From assembly GCA_038087015.1 (NCBI GenBank), contig JASBNA010000015.1, positions 372,001 through 436,000 of the forward strand: a stretch of DNA of 64,000 nucleotides. The letters are read 5' to 3'. This document shows, piece by piece, positions 29,881 to 39,847 of this stretch (positions are counted from its first letter, which is position 1; each line of letters opens with the position of its first letter). The notes under the pieces were generated by a model that saw nothing but the letters and a program-made list of their open reading frames with translations, searched no databases and was not told where the DNA came from. This DNA comes from Cerrena zonata. Lineage: Eukaryota; Basidiomycota; Agaricomycetes; Polyporales; Cerrenaceae. A program made the position numbers and the translations under genes.

Positions 29881-30186
29881 TTATGCCATTATACGCAGGT
29901 AATACCCGAAGAAGCTTACGAAATGATTTAACATTTTACACGATACATCTTTAACCATAAAAGACCTTGTTCTTTTCAGACAATAATAGTAAGGTAGCGT
30001 GGGTTTTTCCACATCGACAAAAAGTCTCGAGCCAAATGCACTCAGGTCATCATTTAGAATAGGTCTTTTAGTATACTGAAAGCACCAGTATCTATTTCCT
30101 GGGGGAACAGTTACTGATGGTGTCGATATACCGGTTAAAGCTTGTAGAAGAATAAGTAATGGAAAATTTTTCCAGCGGAAGCTCAT
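29881..30186 (-). CDS. Possible small secreted or membrane protein
   Basis: A 101-residue frame from an ATG at 30186 starts MSFRWKNFPLLILLQALTG, which looks like a signal peptide or anchor, followed by a mixed hydrophilic/aromatic body with three Cys. It is divergent from SPT3, 186 bp away. No known family is recognised. Upstream extension of the frame reads through a poly-A tract as poly-Phe and is not credible. Codon use is not clearly coding, so this may be noise. Confidence 0.28.
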   Translation of the reverse strand: MSFRWKNFPLLILLQALTGISTPSVTVPPGNRYWCFQYTKRPILNDDLSAFGSRLFVDVEKPTLPYYYCLKRTRSFMVKDVSCKMLNHFVSFFGYYLRIMA

Positions 30187-30372
30187 TGGATTTTTATATG
30201 AAAAAAAAAAGAACACCAAAAAAAAAAAAAAAAATTCCTTTGAAAAAACAGTGGGTAGTGCAACGGTCAAGTGACAGCTTACCCGGAAGTATTCTCAGTA
30301 GGGTTTATTTACTTAACTTACTTACTAGTTGATAACAGTTGATAGTCATTGATAGATAACTATAGGAGCAAC

Positions 30373-31343
30373 ATGTCTCAGGATAAGTATAAGTATAGGG
30401 TTGAGATCAGCAAATGATGTTTGTCTCTGGAGAGTCAAACGACGCTCCAATAGAGACCACATCACTAATTGAAGATATTGTAAGAGGGCAGGTTATTGAA
30501 ATTTTACTTCAAGCAACGAAAACCGCTGGATTAAGAGGTACTAAATCAATAGCACCAGAAGATGTTATTTTCTTGATAAGACACGATAAGGCAAAAGTTA
30601 ATCGTTTAAGAACTTACTTATCATGGAAAGATGTTAGAAAAAATGCTAAAGATCAAGAAAGTGGAGGAACTGAATCATTAATTGAAAGTACTGAAAATTC
30701 AAATACTAATTCAACAAATAATTCAAGTAATGATTCTTCGAAAATGTTGAGTAAATATAAAAAATCAAAAATTAGATTACCGTGGGAATTACAATTCATG
30801 TTTAGTGAACAACATTTAGAAACAGTGGAAGAAAATGAACAAGTTGATGAAGACGAAAAAGCTGCCACCATAGCTTCTTTAAAAAGATTGAAAATGGCTG
30901 ACGATAGAACTAAAAACATGACTAAGGAAGAATATGTTCATTGGTCCGAATGTAGACAAGCTTCTTTCACTTTTAGAAAAGCTAAAAGATTCAGAGAATG
31001 GGCTTCTATATCTCAAATTTGTGATTCAAGACCAAATGATGATGTTATTGATATCTTGGGGTTTCTAACTTTTGAAATTGTTTGCTCCTTAACCGAAGAA
31101 GCAATGACCATAAAACATTCAGAAGAAAAATTAATTCAACAATCTTTAACTAAAGCAATTAACAAAGATTTAAATAAAAGAAAAAGAAAGTATCTTTTCG
31201 ACAAACCAGATGAATTAGCCAAACCTATTTTACCTTACCACATCGAAGAAGCGTGGAGAAGATTACAATCATCAGACTTTAAACATAAAGCTATTAGGTC
31301 TTTTGGTGGTGGAATAATCAAAAGAAGAACTAGATTAATTTGA
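30373..31343 (+). CDS. SPT3: SAGA subunit Spt3, one frameshift near the start
   Basis: A histone-fold TBP-handling subunit of the SAGA coactivator. The true start is the ATG at 30373 (MSQDKYKYRVEISK), which aligns with the Spt3 N-terminus. One A is missing from the run at 30412-30414, so the frame breaks before MMFVSGESNDAP. From there IEDIVRGQVIEILLQATKTA, EDVIFLIRHDKAKVNRLRTY and LSWKDVRKNAKDQ are textbook Spt3 (first histone fold). The second fold is at the C-terminus (ILPYHIEEAWRRLQ). Between them lies a Ser/Asn-rich linker. Without repair the gene would start at 30414 and lose part of the first histone-fold region. Length after repair is about 323 residues, similar to other yeasts. Confidence 0.95.
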
Positions 31344-31380
31344 TATCTATATTTATATACTTTACTTAATGCCTTAATGA

Positions 31381-34080
31381 CTATAATTCAATATCATATT
31401 TTTTGATCATAAATTTTAATACCTCGTTTGATTCATCCTGAAATTGTCTCCATTGTAAAAATTTCTTTACACTAACTCCGTTATTCATAATTGACCTGGT
31501 TTCAACTTCATCTAATAAGTTTTGATAACTTCTCCATATCCTGGTATAAGGTGCTAACTCTAATATATACGCTGTTCGATTCAAATGATTACATATTGAC
31601 GTTTCAGGTATCCCCGTCGTACCAGGATTGTATTCCACTTCTCCATTCATATTATGGGACCGCGTAAAACTTCGTGATGTTTGCAATTCCATTAAAAATT
31701 TGGTTAGTTTTTTACTTCGGGATCCTATAAATTCATTCACAGGTTCTCGTAATTCGTTAAATGTAAATAATGGCTTATTAAATCCATCAACTGTATCAAT
31801 GTTTGGGTTTAAATGCTTCCCACTGTTGAATTCATACGGTAAAGTTGGTTGTTTCAAAAAAGTACTCTCATCTATGAAGTAAATATCAACTAAATCATTA
31901 GGTTGAACCTCATGCTGTATCATAGATTTGGAGTTTTCAGTTATGACATCGGATACTGACATCATTTCTAAATCATTTGATAATGACTTTAAATCATCAT
32001 TTACTGTACTAGAATTTTTGATCCTCTCTTGCTTAATTTGAATTATTTCATGATCCAGTTTCACCGTAGGTTCACACAATAACTGACAGTTCATCAATAT
32101 CTTCCTTATATCATGATGCCGGGTTGTTGAAGAATTTTTTATTATTTCTTCTATTAAACTGTTATCAAATTCAAAGCCTTGGCTTAAGCAACAAATTTTT
32201 ATATAGTCCTTTATCAATTGATCAAATTCTGGGTCTCTATAATCGAGATTCACAATAGCCTCCTCTTCTATTGCAAATTCAACAATATTTTTCGGAATAT
32301 TTTCGATATCATTACATGTGATTACAATAGGCCGTTTGGAAATATTAATCAAATCTTGAATCACGCTCCAGAAACCCTTGTCTTGTTCGAATAGTAAATC
32401 ACAGTCTTCGAATAGAACAATCCCTTTTTGAAATTCTTTCTCTTCTTTGTTCGTTTGATGGGAATGGACCAATTGGGTAGTACAAAGTTCTCTCAAATTA
32501 TTGAATATGTCTTTTCGACCTCGCGATTGTCCAGCATTTACTTCATGAACATATCCATCTATTTCATTAACTGCTGCATAAACTGACGACGATTTACCCG
32601 AACCAATTGAACCCTGAATTATTAACACCGGCACGAATATATCCGAATCTGATTCTGTTGATTCATTTTCATCGTCAACTACGAAATTATCAAGTGTATT
32701 AATTTGTTGTAAAAGTCTTTGTTGCTTTTTCTGCTTTATCAATACATTCCTTGGTGTTTTTGTAGATTGATTTTTCAATCTTTGAAATGAATTATAGACC
32801 CAGGTTTTAATGAAATGCTTATGATGATTAGAAACTAACAAATCTTGGGTGCTTTTGGGTTGGAAATACTCGGGCCAGTTTAAACCTGCTTCTGATGCTA
32901 ACTTGGTATCATTCTTTATAAATCCATTAAATATTCTAGCTATTGCCGTTCTCCCGAGTTCGGGCACTTTAGGAATAAGAAAATCCAATAACTTTTGGTG
33001 TGTTTCAAACTTTGTAGAAGATCTCAGTATTCTTGACCCTTCAATATCCTTGTGATTAGTTGGAAACGTAAATTTATCGTCTGGATTTGGATTTTTGTTC
33101 AAGTTTCTTCTCAAAAATTTACTTAGGAATATGCTCGATTGATGCAAACCATCATCACAATAAACATGAAAGTCATCTCTCATGATAGTTGGGGGAGCTA
33201 CTTCCTTCGCTTTTTGTAAAGGTGTCAACTTTTTAGAAGATGTAGCGTTTTCTATCATAGATTTGAAGAAAGAGTTGGCATTTACACCCTTTGAATTACC
33301 AGAACTCTTGGTATGTAATGGATTGGCTGATTTATTTATCTCCTTTAGAATTGTAGGATTTATCTTGATTGTTACTTTCCGTGTCTTTCTGGGCTGCCGT
33401 AACGTGTTCAAGAGGGTCTTAGGTTCTTTATTACAAGGTGAAGTATCATTCCCGCGAGTTTTAAAAGGACTATCGTACTTGTGAATTTCTTCTAACGATT
33501 TAGAATTGACTTTTAACGTCACCAGCAAAGATGGCTTTCCGTTTTTGCCCTTGACGGGGCCGAAGGACTTAAAAAGATCTTTAGCAGTTACTACTCGACG
33601 ATTTGAATTTACTGAATGCATTTTTTCTTCAATTACTTTGTAATCTATTTCTTGTATTTGATCATCTTCTGTCAAAAGGTGATCAACTGGTTCAGTCTTT
33701 TTCTTTTTATTCTGGAAAGTTAGGAAGTCTTTAGCTGAAACTGATTTGACATTGTTATTATGAAATTTCTTCTCTAACTCTAATATTTCATGTTCTCTTT
33801 GGAAAATGTTTTGAGTCCCTTCTGAGAAAGAGTCTTCGGGGATTGAGTCGGTGGAGGATATATCAAACTCACTTTGCGAATGTCTGCTTGGTGCTAAATC
33901 TAGAGACTTAGATTCCGCTTTGTTAGGATGATGTTTTCTTTTGGACTTTTGGGACCCAGACAATAGTGTCATTAGTGGATTTGTCTTTCTCTTCACGTTT
34001 TCGTTTTGTTTTTGATCTTCGCTTGGATCCACATCTACGTCAGTAAAATCATCATCTAGTATAAAGTCAGAAGAGCTCAT
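31381..34080 (-). CDS. ELG1: Alternative RFC large subunit Elg1 (ATAD5 family), N-terminus probably longer
   Basis: Forms an RFC-like complex with Rfc2-5 that unloads PCNA from DNA after replication. The AAA+ core is visible: Walker A in IIQGSIGSGKSSSVYA (near residue 490) and a Walker-B-like FEDCDLLFEQD (near 560). The Elg1-type sequence HEVNAGQSRGRKDIFNNLRE lies between. The N-terminal half is disordered and basic, with expected PCNA- and SUMO-binding function. The clean frame begins at 34080 (MSSSDFILDDD). However, coding-like sequence continues upstream in other frames to an ATG at 34417, joined by probable indels: MRYSFFGQNFVKHQN, then LRKFTEPDIKGLF, then NDKKPVFDYSDGSV. The real protein may thus be about 110 residues longer. 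Confidence 0.88.
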   Translation of the reverse strand: MSSSDFILDDDFTDVDVDPSEDQKQNENVKRKTNPLMTLLSGSQKSKRKHHPNKAESKSLDLAPSRHSQSEFDISSTDSIPEDSFSEGTQNIFQREHEILELEKKFHNNNVKSVSAKDFLTFQNKKKKTEPVDHLLTEDDQIQEIDYKVIEEKMHSVNSNRRVVTAKDLFKSFGPVKGKNGKPSLLVTLKVNSKSLEEIHKYDSPFKTRGNDTSPCNKEPKTLLNTLRQPRKTRKVTIKINPTILKEINKSANPLHTKSSGNSKGVNANSFFKSMIENATSSKKLTPLQKAKEVAPPTIMRDDFHVYCDDGLHQSSIFLSKFLRRNLNKNPNPDDKFTFPTNHKDIEGSRILRSSTKFETHQKLLDFLIPKVPELGRTAIARIFNGFIKNDTKLASEAGLNWPEYFQPKSTQDLLVSNHHKHFIKTWVYNSFQRLKNQSTKTPRNVLIKQKKQQRLLQQINTLDNFVVDDENESTESDSDIFVPVLIIQGSIGSGKSSSVYAAVNEIDGYVHEVNAGQSRGRKDIFNNLRELCTTQLVHSHQTNKEEKEFQKGIVLFEDCDLLFEQDKGFWSVIQDLINISKRPIVITCNDIENIPKNIVEFAIEEEAIVNLDYRDPEFDQLIKDYIKICCLSQGFEFDNSLIEEIIKNSSTTRHHDIRKILMNCQLLCEPTVKLDHEIIQIKQERIKNSSTVNDDLKSLSNDLEMMSVSDVITENSKSMIQHEVQPNDLVDIYFIDESTFLKQPTLPYEFNSGKHLNPNIDTVDGFNKPLFTFNELREPVNEFIGSRSKKLTKFLMELQTSRSFTRSHNMNGEVEYNPGTTGIPETSICNHLNRTAYILELAPYTRIWRSYQNLLDEVETRSIMNNGVSVKKFLQWRQFQDESNEVLKFMIKKYDIEL

Positions 34081-34506
34081 ATTTGACGCAGCTACTGAGC
34101 CATCACTATAATCAAATACCGGCTTTTTGTCGTTTGACTGATATGTTTGGAAGAGAAACAGGTTGGTGGGAACGATGAAACTTCACTAAGCTCTGGATCT
34201 ATAATATGCTCAACTATTTCAGAAGCTGGATTCCCTTTTAGATTTCCACTATTAATCTCCATCCCTCGAAAGAGACCTTTTATGTCTGGTTCAGTGAATT
34301 TTCGAAGTGAAATGTTAGAAAAGCAATTAGGAAGATGTCTTTTGGAGTCTTGATATCTACGCGTTCCCTGGTGTTTTGGTGTTTTACAAAATTTTGACCA
34401 AAAAATGAGTATCTCATCGTGTTTTTGTGATTTACGACTCTACTCCAGATGAGCCTACTGCTCTTCGAATCAACAGCAAGACTCAATAATAATCGAAGCG
34501 AGAGAC

Positions 34507-35333
34507 ATGGTTGGATTTCTGCTCAAGTCAAAAGCTAAGGGCATAGCAAAACCTGAGGTATCCAAACCTAAAATGGGGTTTTCTTTGGGGAGAAAACCCC
34601 AGAGTTCTTCAACAGGGTCCAGTCAAGATTAAAGATCAAAAACGAAAGTAAAAGGATTCGACAATGATTCAGACAACGAAGAAGATAAGGTTATATCCAT
34701 AGACTCGTTTGATCAGCAAAAGGGTGGGGCAATATCTCAAAATAATGCAGTCAATGTCAAGAAAGTCGAACCACCATTAGTCATTAAGCCGACTAACTTG
34801 AATAAAGAGATACGACACTCAACCTACGTACCCAACATCGAGCACCGGCAACCCATTGCCCTACCTGATAGTAGGAATGCCTTGCACTATGGGTTGAATG
34901 AGATACCAAAGCAAGGTGATACTGAGAATGAGATTGTGAACGAGGAGAATGAAGAAGAAAGTATGGATTCAACTGAAAAAGCCAGAGAACTACTAGTTAT
35001 CCGGTAAGAATATAACTCAAGAGTCCAGTATGGTGATTGAAGCTTCAAATGAGCCTGATACATTCGGTGATGTCTCATCAGATGAGGATTTTGATCAATA
35101 TGATGAAGTACCAGTTGAAAAATTCGGAGCAGGCATTGTTAAGAGGAATGGGATGGAAAGGTGATGACAAGAAGCAAGCCAAATCTTCCATAGACATCGA
35201 CAAGAGGCAAAAGGGTGCATTAGTTGGAATCGGTGCACAAAGGGTGGAAAGTGAACTAATAGACGATTTAATGGGTAAAAATAAAAAAATCAATGTACCG
35301 GTTAAAAGAGTTGATAGACAGAATAATGACTAA
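34507..35333 (+). CDS. SPP2: Spliceosome factor Spp2 (G-patch-like), broken by a stop and two frameshifts
   Basis: Spp2 binds the DEAH helicase Prp2 and is needed for the first splicing step. The ATG at 34507 gives MVGF-(CTG)-LKSKAKG, which fits GFSLKSK if CTG encodes Ser. A TAA at 34630-34632 interrupts the frame, and an extra base near 35000 and another G near 35132 shift it. Reading through, the hallmark VPVEKFGAALLRGMGWKGDD appears at 35110-35165, the G-patch-like Prp2-binding motif, followed by KGALVGIGAQRVESELIDDL. Corrected length is about 273 residues. Three defects in one short gene is high even for this window, so true decay cannot be ruled out, although SPP2 is essential in S. cerevisiae. 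Confidence 0.8.
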
Positions 35334-35356
35334 TGTATGTATTAGTAAGTAAAAGC

Positions 35357-35364
35357 TATATACA
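35357..35364 (-). promoter_or_regulatory. Puf3-type UGUAUAUA element in the MDM31/32 3' UTR
   Basis: Minus-strand TGTATATA lies 51 nt past the stop of the mitochondrial inner-membrane gene. UGUAUAUA fits UGUANAUA, though other Puf proteins can also bind it. Confidence 0.45.
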
Positions 35365-35414
35365 ATAAATAAATAAAAGAACTGAAAAACAAAGTTCGTG
35401 TAGTATGTTTAAGT

Positions 35415-37343
35415 CTAAGCCAAAACACCTAATCCCAATAATAATAATTGACTTGCTAAGGAATGAGACCACAAGCTTGATTTTTGTTCAATTATTCTCT
35501 TTTCATCCCATTTGACCATCTTCAACAAGTCTTCATAAATATCGCCAACAATGACATCGAAAATTCTAGCTTGTGACAAATCTTGTAAGTTATATAATTC
35601 TGATAATCTTTCAATCACGGTTGTTTTGATAATTATTGGAGACTTATTATTATCAGGGTCATAGTTATTTATGAATGCGATTAAAGATCTCAAATCATGT
35701 AATGAAATAAAAGGAATTAAAGTTGAAGATGCAGTAGGTAATTGTTTTGGTAATGAAGCTTTTAAGTTAGAAAACTTAACTTTGACATTAACCAAAACAT
35801 ATTCTGAAGAAATTTGATCAGAGGAATTTTCAAAATCCAAGTCTTTTTTGAAAGTTTCATAAATTGCAGCTAATGCTGATTTTATCAATGGATTACTCTC
35901 TTCGTTTGAATCTTTAGAAATTTCTTGGTTGGTATTGGAATTAGAAAAACTTGTGACATTTGCTAATTCATCAAACATTTTTGAAAAAACTTTACCGATT
36001 TTCTTGTAGTTAGAAGGTTCAAAATTATCGGAATCATCATCTAATTGGGGTAATCTTATATTGGCGATAATTTCGGCCTTACCGTTATGAATCCAATTGA
36101 ATTTCAGAGAATGGTTCGTATTAGATATCGAGCCCAAATTAATACCATCCAATTTAAAAGTCACCATCCGGTCGTTTGTTGTAGTGTTATATTGCTGTTT
36201 CTTATGAATGGTAAACATTGAATCATTTATTGCCCCAGTTACATTATTAGCATTGAAGAAATCAATGATTAATTTATCACCACGTAATTTTGGTAAATCG
36301 CAATTGAAGATTGCAATTTTGAAAGGTTTAACGTCTGGCGATTTTGAATTATATAATTCAATGTCACTATCATGAATTTTAATATTTGATAAAATATAAT
36401 TTGGGTTAATAAATGAGGTTCTTTGAGATTGTTTATGTTTTTGTAAATCATTTAAATATTCATCATGTAAATCATGATAATGATCGTTGTATCTACTAAA
36501 AGAAAGTGCCATTGAATCAAAAGTTTGTGCTTTTTGCTGAACTTCGATTTTTGGACTTTCATCAAGCAATTTATAGACATTAGCATTCATACCGTAAATT
36601 TCAATATCATGAATCAAACCATTACCTTCATACCACTTACTGAAAGATAATGAAATATTCATTGCTTCAATACGGGCATGTATATCCAACGAATTTTCAT
36701 TATTTTCTAATGAGAAAACATCAAAGTTCTTAAATCTCAACATACCATCTTTCCATTCGGGTAAGACGGAACCCTTTTTGAATTCGAATTTGATACCAAG
36801 ACCTTGAGACAATATAGAGCCAGTAATATATCCCAAAACACTCTGATCAGATATAGTTTTTTCATCATCGTTATCATCATCATCATCGCCATTATTCTTG
36901 GCCGAAATCGTATCCCAAATATTATCAAAAGTATGAATAGAATACATAGTTACCAATCCAAAAGTCGTAGTACCAAGGATAATCCACAAAACATTCCCCA
37001 TGACTAACCAGGATATAAGTGCTGAAAAATCATCAACAGAAAATGGTCTATTATTTCGGATCAAGGGCCATTTGATATGAACCAACAACCTGCTCAAGGA
37101 GTTAGGGGCCTGTGCTAGTAATTGAGACTTAGTCACCCGATCACTCAGGGACATATATCTATTCGGTTTGAACAGATCCGGTCTATTCATTAAGCTGCGG
37201 TAAGTGCTGAACAATTTGTATGATTGTTGATGTCTCTGTATTATTCTATTAATCGGAATATGAGTGGAAGATAAAACCCCCAATGTTGACCTAGACATGG
37301 CCAAATTTGGCCTTGCGTACCGTATTAGCAGAATACGATTCAT
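35415..37343 (-). CDS. MDM31: Mitochondrial inner-membrane distribution protein (Mdm31/Mdm32 family)
   Basis: Needed for mitochondrial shape, inheritance and phospholipid homeostasis. The N-terminus is a long basic presequence (MNRILLIRYARPNLAMSRST). The diagnostic segment RPFSVDDFSALISWLVMGNV (about residues 98-117) leads into the first membrane span (LWIILGTTTFGLVTMYSI), followed by an acidic run of Asp and the large intermembrane-space region. A second hydrophobic stretch lies at the very C-terminus (SQLLLLGLGVLA). Mdm31 and Mdm32 are paralogues that act together; by eye I cannot decide between them, so the symbol is provisional. Length, 642 residues, is typical. The ATG at 37343 is the only upstream start. 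Confidence 0.82.
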   Translation of the reverse strand: MNRILLIRYARPNLAMSRSTLGVLSSTHIPINRIIQRHQQSYKLFSTYRSLMNRPDLFKPNRYMSLSDRVTKSQLLAQAPNSLSRLLVHIKWPLIRNNRPFSVDDFSALISWLVMGNVLWIILGTTTFGLVTMYSIHTFDNIWDTISAKNNGDDDDDNDDEKTISDQSVLGYITGSILSQGLGIKFEFKKGSVLPEWKDGMLRFKNFDVFSLENNENSLDIHARIEAMNISLSFSKWYEGNGLIHDIEIYGMNANVYKLLDESPKIEVQQKAQTFDSMALSFSRYNDHYHDLHDEYLNDLQKHKQSQRTSFINPNYILSNIKIHDSDIELYNSKSPDVKPFKIAIFNCDLPKLRGDKLIIDFFNANNVTGAINDSMFTIHKKQQYNTTTNDRMVTFKLDGINLGSISNTNHSLKFNWIHNGKAEIIANIRLPQLDDDSDNFEPSNYKKIGKVFSKMFDELANVTSFSNSNTNQEISKDSNEESNPLIKSALAAIYETFKKDLDFENSSDQISSEYVLVNVKVKFSNLKASLPKQLPTASSTLIPFISLHDLRSLIAFINNYDPDNNKSPIIIKTTVIERLSELYNLQDLSQARIFDVIVGDIYEDLLKMVKWDEKRIIEQKSSLWSHSLASQLLLLGLGVLA

Positions 37344-38105
37344 AATCTTTGTTGACCGTTAATTATTGAAAAACTTTTGTCTATTCTTTAAAATTAGTTT
37401 TGCAAAAAAAAAAAACCGGGGTGAAACTTTAAACTAGTGTGACCTTTAGAGGCTTCTTCTGGAACCTTTGAGATATTCAAAGCCGTAGTTGAGACAGCCT
37501 GAGTAAGCAGTGTGATTTCAAGATAAAAAACAAACCACTTTGTATAAAGAAATTTAGTCACTACGTAATAAAAGCTTGCTAGAGTTTATTTGCCCTTTGC
37601 TTTGCAAGTCGGACTAAATTTCTAAATCTTGATGGAGCAAAAAAAAAAAAAAAATTGCTGAACTTTTTAACCACTAAGCGGCCTCAATTTTTTTTTATTA
37701 GTCTTACACGGTACGTTCACAAATATGAGGGTACTGAAATCAAATTGGTACTCGCTTTAGCATCAAGGAATAAAGAAGCTCATGCCCTGTTTTTCGAAAG
37801 GGCCGTAATGCCTAACTTGTGGTTGCCATGTTCATTTACTGGTGTAGACGTCATTTTACCAGTGAGGTTTGGGTTTTTAGAGATTTTCACGTGACTGGCA
37901 TAATTAATGCGATGAGTTTCAATTTTTTTTTTTTTTTTTTTTTTTTTTGTTCAAGTTTGATTTTGATATTTTACCATTAAATCTTGAATAAGATAAGTTA
38001 TCTATAGTAGTTCACCAGTCACATACGGTATATTCATACGTTTCATATTCATTCACCTGATTCTTTGGTCCGACAGATAGTAATTCATAATATACATAGA
38101 CGATA
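37344..38105. other. Divergent intergenic region between MDM31/32 and PNO1
   Basis: This 762-bp promoter region has A-runs at 37405 and 37639 and a 25-base T-run at about 37924-37948. A short frame at 37655-37894 has no conserved features, and I do not call it. The PNO1-side motifs are listed separately. Confidence 0.55.
37888..37948 (+). promoter_or_regulatory. PNO1 promoter: CACGTGAC, PAC box and poly-T
   Basis: CACGTGAC (Cbf1-type) at 37888-37895, the PAC core GCGATGAG at 37909-37916 and a T-tract at 37924-37948 lie in tight series about 160-220 bp before the PNO1 ATG. PAC plus A/T-rich tract is the usual promoter signature of yeast ribosome-biogenesis genes. Confidence 0.7.
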
Positions 38106-38888
38106 ATGGCTGCACCTACTGCTATTAAGACCCCGATCAGCTCATCGAAGCCAATACAGAATAATGAAGAAGGGGAAGAAGAGATGTTAATAGATGCTTC
38201 CAATGTTCCAAGTTCCAGTAATAAAGCTGAATCGACTGAAGAAACGCCAGCTGACAATGAAAATAAGAATACCCCCGGTATGGTGTTGGATGAAAACGGG
38301 AAACCAAAATTTGCTGCAGCATCCCAAGCAGGTATGAAGGTTAAATTAGAAAGTAGAAAAGTACCAGTACCACCACACAGAATGACTCCTCTTAAGAATA
38401 CTTGGATCAAGATCTACCCGCCATTAGTTGATCATTTAAAGTTACAAGTTAGAATGAATTTAAAGACCAAGACCGTTGAATTAAGAACCAATAAAAACAC
38501 CACTGATCAAGGGGCTTTGCAGAAGGGAGCTGATTTCTTGAAAGCTTTTACTTTGGGTTTTGATGTTGACGATGCCATTGCTTTGTTAAGATTGGATGAT
38601 TTATATATTGAAACATTCGAAATCAAAGATGTTAAGACTTTAACTGGTGACCATTTGGCAAGAGCCATCGGTAGAATTGCTGGTAAAGACGGTAAGACAA
38701 AGTTTGCTATTGAAAATGCCACCAGAACCAGAATTGTTTTGGCTGATTCAAAAATTCATATTTTAGGTGGGTTCACCCATATAAGAATGGCAAGAGAAGC
38801 CGTTGTTTCATTGATTTTAGGTTCTCCTCCTGGTAAAGTTTATGGTAATTTACGTACTGTTGCATCAAGAATGAAGGAACGTTATTAA
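38106..38888 (+). CDS. PNO1: Ribosome-assembly KH protein Pno1 (Dim2)
   Basis: Binds the 3' end of 18S precursor rRNA in the 90S/pre-40S particle and recruits Dim1 and Nob1. The 260-residue protein has an acidic, disordered N-terminal part, then PHRMTPLKNTWIKIYPPLVD, and two KH-like domains. The C-terminal KH has GRIAGKDGKTKFAIENATRT and HILGGFTHIRMAREAVVSLI. It ends in the near-invariant SPPGKVYGNLRTVASRMKER. The ATG at 38106 is preceded by a PAC box, in line with the gene's job. Confidence 0.96.
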   Translation: MAAPTAIKTPISSSKPIQNNEEGEEEMLIDASNVPSSSNKAESTEETPADNENKNTPGMVLDENGKPKFAAASQAGMKVKLESRKVPVPPHRMTPLKNTWIKIYPPLVDHLKLQVRMNLKTKTVELRTNKNTTDQGALQKGADFLKAFTLGFDVDDAIALLRLDDLYIETFEIKDVKTLTGDHLARAIGRIAGKDGKTKFAIENATRTRIVLADSKIHILGGFTHIRMAREAVVSLILGSPPGKVYGNLRTVASRMKERY

Positions 38889-38968
38889 ATTTTGTTTCTT
38901 TATCTACATCTTTTCTATATAAGGTTATCTGTACATTAATAAAAAATTTTTAATTCGATCTATCATTT

Positions 38969-39637
38969 TTATAAATCTTCTAATAAACTTTTTGTTAGAT
39001 CATCATTTTCTTCTGATTTTTGAGCTTTATAAGGTATTAAATCTTCTAGTTCTAATACTTTTTTCATTGCATAAGCATCTTCACCATCTTGATAGTATGA
39101 TTTTTCAATAGAAGTATTTTCAAAGCTTAAACTATCTCTATATAAATGTAAAGCAGCCCTATTTGATAATCTAACGTGTAATGAAACGTATTTTGCTCCA
39201 AATGATTCACACATTGCGTATAATGATTGGCGCATCAATTTTTCAGCCAACCCTAATCTTCTATAGGTTCTCATCACTGATAATGAAGTAATATGTCCAT
39301 GAGGTGTTTTATCTTCTGCATCTGGATCATCTTCCATTTTTCCTAATACATATGCTACTATCTTTTCTCCTTTATTAATATATGCTGTATCACCTTTTGG
39401 ATCTTTATTGAATTTTATAAAGTCACCATCTTTCTCAATTGAACTTTCAACTTCTTCGTCAAATACATCATCTTCATCTATAGTATCATATGTAGTAGCT
39501 ACGAAACTTGCTTGAGGCCATGATAATATGTGATACATATAATATTTCAATTGATAATTTTCTGGCAAATTATGCAAATTCGCATTTTGCATCGCTTGTA
39601 TATCATTGATGGTGGCTTGTCTAATTGTTATACCCAT
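38969..39637 (-). CDS. ARD1: NatA catalytic subunit Ard1 (Naa10), N-terminal acetyltransferase
   Basis: Acetylates protein N-termini (Ser, Ala, Thr, Gly after Met removal) with the Nat1 and Nat5 partners on the ribosome. A GNAT fold is clear: start [20 protein letters not shown], then [20 protein letters not shown], which is characteristic of Naa10. The acetyl-CoA-binding stretch is [19 protein letters not shown], and the C-terminal core has [21 protein letters not shown] Glu/Asp-rich insertion of about 30 residues between strands is typical of yeast Ard1. Length is 222 residues. The gene is convergent with PNO1, with 80 bp between the stops, so the two 3' ends must overlap. Confidence 0.95.
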   Translation of the reverse strand: MGITIRQATINDIQAMQNANLHNLPENYQLKYYMYHILSWPQASFVATTYDTIDEDDVFDEEVESSIEKDGDFIKFNKDPKGDTAYINKGEKIVAYVLGKMEDDPDAEDKTPHGHITSLSVMRTYRRLGLAEKLMRQSLYAMCESFGAKYVSLHVRLSNRAALHLYRDSLSFENTSIEKSYYQDGEDAYAMKKVLELEDLIPYKAQKSEENDDLTKSLLEDL

Positions 39638-39847
39638 TTCCTTTCCAACTATATCGTATCAAATGCAATATCAAACAAGTTTGTTTAACCTCTGTTATAG
39701 GGTTTAAGTGAAAAACGTAAATTTTTTCTCTTTTTCAGATTTGGTTATGTCGACTCGCTCGAAAAAAAATCAATTTTTGTGAGTACACTATTTTTTTTTA
39801 CTTGATCTTGGATGATTTATATATATGATTATGTATATATATATGCA

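Noticed and set aside
28364..30372. Centromere
   Set aside because: A 2-kb AT-rich gap with one inverted repeat is not enough. Yeasts of this group have regional centromeres without a readable consensus.
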